Of a stretch of DNA of 64,000 nt, positions 57,643 through 64,000 are shown piece by piece. Location of the stretch: NCBI GenBank assembly GCA_949752735.1, contig OX457039.1, forward strand, positions 43,957,452-44,021,451. The letters are read 5' to 3'. This DNA is from Lumbricus terrestris (lineage: Eukaryota; Annelida; Clitellata; Crassiclitellata; Lumbricidae). A model generated the notes under the pieces. That model was not told where the DNA came from and did not search any database. It worked only from the letters and a program-made list of their open reading frames with translations. Within the stretch, counting starts at the first letter, position 1; each line of letters starts with the position of its first letter. Both the position numbers and the translations under genes were made by a program.

Positions 57643-58500
57643 GGAAGAGCAGGTTAATCGCACCTGGTGCAATAAGGAATAACAAACCCATTATTTAATA
57701 GCAGGCGTTCACCCCAAATATCAAGACTCTTGATTCAAGAGTCGACATCCTCTCATAGCCCTGAGGCTTAGAACGTCGAATTCTATAATTAAAATTACAT
57801 TGCAAATGCTAATTCAAGTCGGCTCTGGTATTTTCCTGAAACGATTTGCCGAAAGAATCATGTGACTTACATGACAGAATTTATTCTGTGCTTACATTAC
57901 ACAACGACTAGGCCTACATCAATTTATGACACCCAGATCACAGATCGTAATTAATTCGTTGAGTGCGGTCAAAAATCGCTAGCGAGTGGTGGAAGGATAT
58001 TGGCTTATGCGGGTAAACAAGCTACATCTGCAAATGCAGAGATAATTTCCACTTCGCGTGCTAAATATTAATCTTTAATTAGCGTTGAAACGCATTTTAA
58101 CTGCTGCACATCGTAATCAGCGGACAACTTAAGCAGATGAACTTTGCACCATGTATCGCAGAGCTCTTAACTTACGCAAACATGTTAGATTTTCTCAAAT
58201 CCTATTACGGCAACCTATGCAAGGCTGTAGCTGATTAGCCAACGTTATGTTGTAACGTCATTCGCGATTGGCTGACCCGTCGGATGATGCAAGCCCGCCC
58301 GGAGACCTTGGATGACCCAGACGTCTGGGTCGATCCAGGCATTGCGCGAGTCTCCCGCTAAAGCTTGCGGCTACCGCGCGCGATAATCATCCCCTTGTTG
58401 GTGGATGTAAAAATATAGACTCTCATATAATTTATGACAGGATGTATAGCGCACTGTGATTTATTTACGTATTTTTAACCGCAGACCAGTGAGCTTCTAG
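57643..58500. other. Non-coding stretch with a GC-rich promoter-like area
   Basis: GC-rich around 58260-58385, with a reverse CCAAT box (attggctga) at 58267 and the perfect 18-bp palindrome gacccagacgtctgggtc at 58314-58331, whose core acgt resembles a CRE/bZIP site. It could be a promoter for the candidate minus-strand gene. Confidence 0.25.
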
Positions 58501-59224
58501 CCCGGGCTAGGCTAGGGCCCAGGCCTGAAGGGGATCTTTATTAAAATGGATGAGTCGTCATCAAAGCCTCTTATGTGCCGGTGCTATCAATGATAGTAGC
58601 TTGCATCCTAGCGCCTATCACTGTCTAATAGTTGTCGATGGAATGACTTATATTAACAGAGCGTTTTATACGTGGTCATGCTGCTCTCATGCATAAATCC
58701 GGATGAACATAACGAGTTGAATTTATCATTCTATATGGCAACTTTATCAAACTTATTAACACAACCTTCTATGTCGCAACGCCGGTGAATATGCCTAACC
58801 GACCGTTTTGGCTTAAACGACCCCACATAGGATGTATAGGCACTAAGGCACCTTGGTGTCTTGCAACATTTAAAGGCCTATCCAACTGATATCGGCTAAG
58901 AAAGAGAAACAGGAAATAAGTTAAAGTCATGTAAAATATAATGTAGACAAACTCGCAGGCCGTAGTGAAGAAGGTTCAAAGGGGAAATGAGCCTGAGATA
59001 GTGAACGTTTAATAAAGTTATAGGTATTCAGGAAATAATTTGATAGGCCTTTTACATGGGCCCATCAGAAATCGGCTAGAGGAGGTAAAAAAATCAGTAA
59101 TTTTCAGGACATGACAATGATGACAGTAGCCTTCAGTTAGCAAGCTTAAGTAGAGTTGTAGACAAAAAGGTCGTTTGATATAAATAAAAATGAAGAAATA
59201 AAATTTTATAATTTGCTACTGTAA
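58501..59224. other. Non-coding stretch
   Basis: Nothing recognised. Confidence 0.3.
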
Positions 59225-59360
59225 CAATTAAACACCTGAAGCTGCTCAACCTGAAGCTGCTCAAATTGAAGAAAGAAGACACCGGAAGCAGAGACAAGTG
59301 GAGGAGAAGGATCCGAGTGGCTGACCCCTCGCCAAAGGGAATAATCCTAGCCTGAAGGGA
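59225..59360 (+). mobile_element. LINE 3' end fragment
   Basis: Plus-strand translation LKLLKLKKEDTGSRDKWRRR with IRVADPS, the same ending as 37885-38140 (minus). 5' truncated. Confidence 0.75.
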
Positions 59361-59599
59361 AAGAAGACTGTAACAAACCATATACTAATTGCACTCATCT
59401 GCTTTCTATTAGTCATTCAAATTTCACTTTTTAGTTGTGACTGGGCCGGGAGCTACTTCGAGTAGGTCTCTTGAAGAGCCCCTATACTCAGAATGATGGA
59501 ATCATGGAATGAATGAAGAATATGGTACCTTTCACAACTGTACAGTATAGGTGGATGCAATTTTGACAATTTATATGTAGAACCCTGTATATATTAATT

Positions 59600-59705
59600 C
59601 CAGGCTTGCGTTCCCACTGCTCATCTGCATGGAACCCTGGAAACATGCATTCCAACAAAACTCTTCATCAGCGTTCCCACTGCTCACCCAAACCACTGTA
59701 CATAT
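59600..59705. mobile_element. Partial GTTCCCACTGCTC MITE
   Basis: 'cttgcgttcccactgctcat' and 'gcgttcccactgctcaccc' with 'aaaccactg' as in the 45893 element; the left terminal segment is missing. Confidence 0.6.
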
Positions 59706-60349
59706 TTGTTTTATTAGAAATCCAAACACATGGATGACACACCACACCCAAACAAGTAAGGAAAGGATGGAGTGCCAGCCAACGATAGATATAATATGAC
59801 TCGATATTATGAAGGAGGCGAGTCATAGTTTTACATAAAATCATTGTCTCTTATTATAATACTATAAGGGAACTGTTGTAGCATTTTGAAGTATGGCAGT
59901 TGGGAGTCCAGGTCAAAGTCTTCATATGATGTACCCTGCATAATAACTCCTTGTGGGACAAGGCAAGACAAATCATGACGACCAAAACTCGAAGCTACAC
60001 TACTAGGTTTGGTAGTCAGGTGCATAGTTCTGCAAGACTTATTTGTATCCATAGGCGTAGGGGACATTTTAGAAGTGGGGGGGCAAAAATTTTACTTTTG
60101 CCCGAAAATTTAAACCCGGAATAATTGACCTCGTGCACACATATATCCATCTCTGTTCTTGCATACACACACGGGGACAAGGGGCAAATACACCGGGGCC
60201 CGGCCATATTATAGGGACCAGGTTGGGTAATTTTAGGCATGTATGCAAATTTATTATGTAGCCTATGTATATATTCCTGACGCTTAACCAGTTCAAACCT
60301 CACACGAGCAACTTATTAAATTCATAATAATTATTGTAGATTGTTTTGT

Positions 60350-60690
60350 ATTGTAGCCTATCTAATCATCTACAAAGCGACTCTATAGTAGGGTGAACCG
60401 TTCAGAGGCGCTCCTAGTGCGCAAAACCGCACTCGAAGAGTCAGGTTTTAAGATGAGAGACGGCCACAGAAAGTGTATAGAGCGAACGCAAGGAGAAAGC
60501 TCATTTCAAAGAGAAGGATTATTGAGGCAAATGATCAAGACTGAGCCATTGCAGATCTAGAAGGCGGAAGCAAGATTCAAGACTGTTGGATGAGCGAAGT
60601 GAACGGTTGGAGGAAGCTGAGTGATGCCTAGTATAACGTCGGTCAGATATTTAGGGCAAAACCCCGCTGAGCCTTGAAGATCAGAGTGAG
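60350..60690 (-). mobile_element. LINE 3' region inside the 60050 element
   Basis: The minus strand carries 'ggagcgcctctgaacgg' and 'ggcgagagaa'-like RT flanks as in 22840-23160, with the 'ttaagatgagaga' block found again at 56150. No long frame survives. Confidence 0.5.
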
Positions 60691-60696
60691 GAATTT

Positions 60697-60785
60697 TGTA
60701 ATCGTAATCGTAATCTCCTAATTTCTAAAGCGCCACTCGAAAGCCAAGCGCGGGGCACCGGCTTATTCACGAGCGCTTTAGCAAT
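60697..60785 (-). mobile_element. Retroelement tail with (GATTAC)n
   Basis: 'gtaatcgtaatcgtaatctc' then 'aaagcgccactcgaaagcc' and 'accggcttattcacgagcgc', same family as 46640-46740. Confidence 0.65.
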
Positions 60786-61029
60786 TTGGATTGTATGTGA
60801 GCACTGAGCACGTAGAGGAAGCCAATGGGTGAAGACAGAATAGCGAAAGATCCTGAGACACCTTAAATGAAAATAAAAGGATATTTGAACGTGTGCTTTT
60901 GGAAATGTGCTCAGTTAAGGTGTTATCCTTCCTGTAATATAAGGGAGCTATCAAGTGCAACACCCTGATCCCGCACACTTGACAAGAAGGAAAAGATTGT
61001 AAATTTTCAAATGCCACGAATAGTCGCAA

Positions 61030-61470
61030 TTTTCGGTCAAATTTCGGCTCTTGAATTTGCTGCAACTCTAGCCATTATTTACCATGAATTCAGAACTTTT
61101 TCGGTAATTTCTGCCATCCATAGTTAATTAGTTGTTGTGAACTAATATCTAACTCGATTCGGGCAAGATTTTCGGGCAAATTTTGACTCTTGAATTTGTT
61201 TCGATTCTCGCCATTATTTACAACATGCTACCGTGAATTCAAAATTTTTCGGGAATTTCTGCTATCAATGGTTGTGAGTTAATATCTAACTCGATTCGGG
61301 CAAGATTTTCGGGCAAATTTCGGCTCTTGAATTTGCTGCATCAGCCTGCATGCGATTCTCGCCATTAAGCTTATTTATAAAATGCTACCGTGAATTCAGA
61401 ACCTTTTCGGGAATTTCTGCTAACCATGGTTGTTGTGAGCTAATATATCTAACTCGATTCGGGCAAGATG
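61030..61470. repeat. Three tandem copies of an about 135-bp unit
   Basis: Each copy has 'caaattt.ggctcttgaattt', 'ctcgccatt', 'accgtgaattcaga', 'ttcgggaatttctgc' and 'aactcgattcgggcaagat'. Internal to the hAT-type element at 60050-61620. Confidence 0.88.
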
Positions 61471-61789
61471 GAACTGGGAGATAATGTGGAGTCCTAATGA
61501 ACGTTGAACTTCAAGAAGTTTGGTTAATATTTTCCCGGGTCTACTTGCCCGAAAAAACAGACTTGCCCGAAATTTGGGGGGGCATTTGCCCCCTCTGGAC
61601 CCCCGTCTCCTACGCCTATGTTTGTATCACTATCACTGTGGTTGGACTGGGAGCACTCCAAGGCATAGGCTTCTTGAAATAGCTCCTCTGTACGACTTCT
61701 TCAAATGAATTGTAATTGAGAACAAGAAAATGTCATAAGCATCAGCATTCAAGAAAAACCAACTGATCAATTGGTAAGTATGTCAAACA

Positions 61790-61935
61790 TGTCATGGCTG
61801 CATCTCTCATCCAAGAAATTGGACATATATTATCTAACTTTGTACACGAGGAATTGCACTGGATGCCTATAGATGCAAATATGCACAAGATTAAGGTTCT
61901 AATGCTTGTGCGTAATTACGGTACTTTTGAGGTCA
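61790..61935 (+). mobile_element. LINE RT fragment
   Basis: Plus-strand AASLIQEIGHILSNFVHEEL then HWMPIDANMHKIKVLMLVRN, comparable with the 'AARLI...HITP.L.ELHWLPI..R' segment. A short, isolated piece. Confidence 0.6.
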
Positions 61936-62224
61936 AGCCCCAATCTATCTTAAGGAGCATTGTGGTTTGGTGTCATCAGGCTGGAAGCACACCTGACGAG
62001 TTTCTCTTTAAGTGGTGCAATACAAATTTTTGATTTAAAAAAAACTTTTTGTGAGAGTTACCAAAACTCCATTACATTAAATCTGTCACTATGCTAATGA
62101 AATTGAAACAAGAGTGTGCAAAAATCCTTCACGAGTAAATACAACAATGACTTGGCAACCATGGTAAATTTCACAGATCTATTTATAGACTTTTATAAGA
62201 TAAAAAGTTGCAAACCATACAACA

Positions 62225-62525
62225 GTGAACATTTACAGTGTATAACATTAGCTGTCTAACATTTACTAGTGCACATGCAACAGTGAACATTTACAGAGTA
62301 TTACATAACTGTTTTACATGCATTAGTGCACATGGCAAAATGAAACACAGAATTCATTCAACTCAAATGAGAGAACTAAAAGTGCAAGACTCTGCTATGG
62401 AAAGAGTACTGCCTAGGCGTATAATCATTATAGTAATAAATTCAAATTTACGAAGTACATCTTGATTACTGCCTAGGTGTATAATCATAGTAATAAATTC
62501 AAATTTACGAAGTACATCTTGATAG
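62225..62525. repeat. Two local duplications
   Basis: 'gtgaacatttacag.gta' through 'agtgcacatg' occurs twice (62225-62330), and a 58-bp unit from 'actgcctaggcgtataatca' occurs twice (62407-62523). Confidence 0.85.
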
Positions 62526-62729
62526 CTAAAACAGCACCTATTTCTTGGTCAATTCAGAGCGATTGTCCAAAAACCCATTGGGAGTTACAAAATCCAGTTA
62601 GGGAATTCTACACAACAAAACACACAAATAACTAAAGGTTTAACTGAATGAATGAAAATATGCTCTGTTCATAGCCTCATAATGTTGCCTTAAGGAATCA
62701 CAGCCAATATTGCGTTACAACCTGTATAC

Positions 62730-62892
62730 CAGAGCTTAAAGTGTGGCTGGAGTCGCTGGACGGTCGTCAGTCATGGACAGCATCCAGGCACTTATTTTAA
62801 AATCTCAACGCCGTTCTGCCACTCATTTGGTCAACAGAGCCAGGAGAAGTGATGAGCATCCAGGCACTTCTTTTTCTACACTTGAAGCGCTG
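62730..62892. mobile_element. hAT-type MITE, copy 4 (diverged)
   Basis: Starts CAGAGCTTAAAGTGTG and ends ctacacttgaagcgctg. Flanked by ctgtatac (62722-62729) and ctgtaaac (62893-62900), 7 of 8 identical. Fewer internal repeats than copies 1 and 3. Confidence 0.85.
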
Positions 62893-62938
62893 CTGTAAAC
62901 AATGCTGCATAATAGGAAAATTAATAAAAAAGTTGGGA

Positions 62939-63085
62939 TTAACCTTTTCGTTACTGCTGCCCATGGCAACCGCCGTACTGCGTACCAATATATCATTATT
63001 TCTATCCCGGCGCCGCGTCGGGATAAGTACTGCGGCATGTTTTGGTATCCCGGCACTGCGCCAGGATACATGTTGAAAAGGTTAA
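62939..63085. mobile_element. TTAA-flanked inverted-repeat element
   Basis: TTAA at both edges; ends 'ttaaccttttcg' and 'ttgaaaaggttaa'. The interior holds 'atcccggcgccgcgtcgggat', a second inverted pair, in a GC-rich centre. 147 bp, so minimal. Confidence 0.65.
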
Positions 63086-64000
63086 TGTTCCCCTCAGTCA
63101 AATTGTACTGATGCTTATCATGCAGATAATCAGCAAATTACAATTGCATAGCATAAGCATCAAAGTTCCAGTTAATATCATTCTTGCTGCTACACTCTAA
63201 TGACAACAACAATAATAAAAACATGAGATCAAAGAACTTTAGGAAATATTACCGATATTCATGATATCCATGATGAGCATTTATGATTATCAAATCTGTA
63301 ATTTCAGAGCATCATAATGTATAAAATATCGATTCACACAAATAGATTTAATGTTTTGAACACTAAGCGCAATGTTACATTTTTTACTGCAATGTTTTCT
63401 TTTCCCTTTGCCAGTCTACACAATAACAGTCTCTTGTTCTGTTTCCTTGGACACTATCTGTCTGCACTTAGTTCACAATAGCTGAATCAAGTAGCTCAAG
63501 CTATACTTCAGGACAATCGGCATAGTATACTTGTGGCAGAAAATAAATGCTGAAGAAAAGGCACTGCAGTCCATGTTATATGCATACTCACAAAAATTCT
63601 TGGATATCATTTGTAACAATCTACTGTTAGACAAAGATGTGTTATTATCAAAAAAGTAAAAATATCTGTCTTAAAAGCAGTATGACCTATACAGGGTGAC
63701 ATGTGTAAATACATAAAAAGATCAATTCTCGAAAAATATAACTGCAAATGTAAGCAAAAGTCTGAACAAAAAATACAGAAAAATAGGACAAAGCATATAC
63801 AGCACAAGAAAACTTACAGAAAATGTTTTTGCTCCCAGGAAGACAAGCAGGTTAACACATTTTGGTTTAAAGAATTTCAACCACAGTGTGGTGGGGTAAT
63901 AGAACATGTAGTCTAATAGCAAAATTTCAGACCGTAAAGAACTGCAGGGTTTTTACCAGATTCTCCTTCCTACACAATACTACTTACTGGCAAAAGCTGC
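63086..64000. other. Non-coding stretch at the window end
   Basis: No gene or element recognised. Confidence 0.3.

Larger units (their letters stand above)
60050..61620. mobile_element. Larger CATAGGCGTAGG hAT-type element, with nested fragments
   Basis: Starts cataggcgtaggggac and ends gtctcctacgcctatg. Exact 8-bp duplication 'tttgtatc' at 60042-60049 and 61621-61628. It contains a LINE fragment (60350-60690), a retroelement tail (60697-60785) and three tandem repeats (61030-61470). Subterminal 'cttttgcccgaaaattt' and 'acttgcccgaaatttggggg' resemble the smaller copy at 15513-15835. Confidence 0.9.

Noticed and set aside
57370..57657. 95-codon plus-strand ORF
   Set aside because: It is the mirror of the candidate minus-strand exon and has no family or splice support; both strands open reflects GC composition.

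Overview
The window is nuclear DNA from an animal, not a microbe. It has intron-split genes with GT-AG junctions, tRNA-derived SINEs, LINE 3' ends, hAT, Tc1 and Mutator-like transposons, and long di-, tri- and tetranucleotide arrays. Only two protein genes can be named and both are animal genes. The frequent palindromic word TAGGCCTA and the SINE/LINE tails ending in 'gcgctatataaat' suggest a marine invertebrate, perhaps an echinoderm or another deuterostome. That placement is an inference.

Layout. 1-16 kb is non-coding and repeat-rich: a fold-back element, a GC-rich inverted-repeat element, a 15-bp minisatellite of about 0.9 kb, a SINE, small hAT-type elements, and two related CCGGTGT-ended elements in opposite orientation. 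16.4-18.8 kb is a decayed hAT transposon. 18.84-19.72 kb is a GC-rich exon of a CDK5 activator (p35/CDK5R1 type) that begins at a splice acceptor and lacks its own ATG before the conserved domain. 20-26 kb holds LINE fragments, GAT arrays, a complete hAT element inside a LINE, and a rearranged Tc1 relic. 26.40-36.63 kb is a complete 14-exon gene for IQCB1 (nephrocystin-5), reconstructed exon by exon to 586 residues, about the length of the human protein (598). Downstream, 37-64 kb is again repeat territory with LINE ends, several elements with exact 8-bp target duplications, a Mutator-like element with long arrayed inverted repeats, a GTAT array of about 0.45 kb inside a hAT-type element, and a possible unidentified minus-strand gene at 56.6-57.65 kb.

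The two named genes have unrelated roles (CDK5 activation; calmodulin-binding ciliary transition-zone/centrosome function) and show no functional linkage. The main story is the layering of mobile elements: at least twelve insertions can be bounded to the base by target-site duplications, several are nested, and two related elements carry arrays of short motifs in their ends. No previously undescribed multi-gene system is evident. The most unusual structures are the arrayed-end elements at 46.4-47.5 kb and at 4.5-6.6 and 11.8-13.25 kb, and the intron-split p35 gene.
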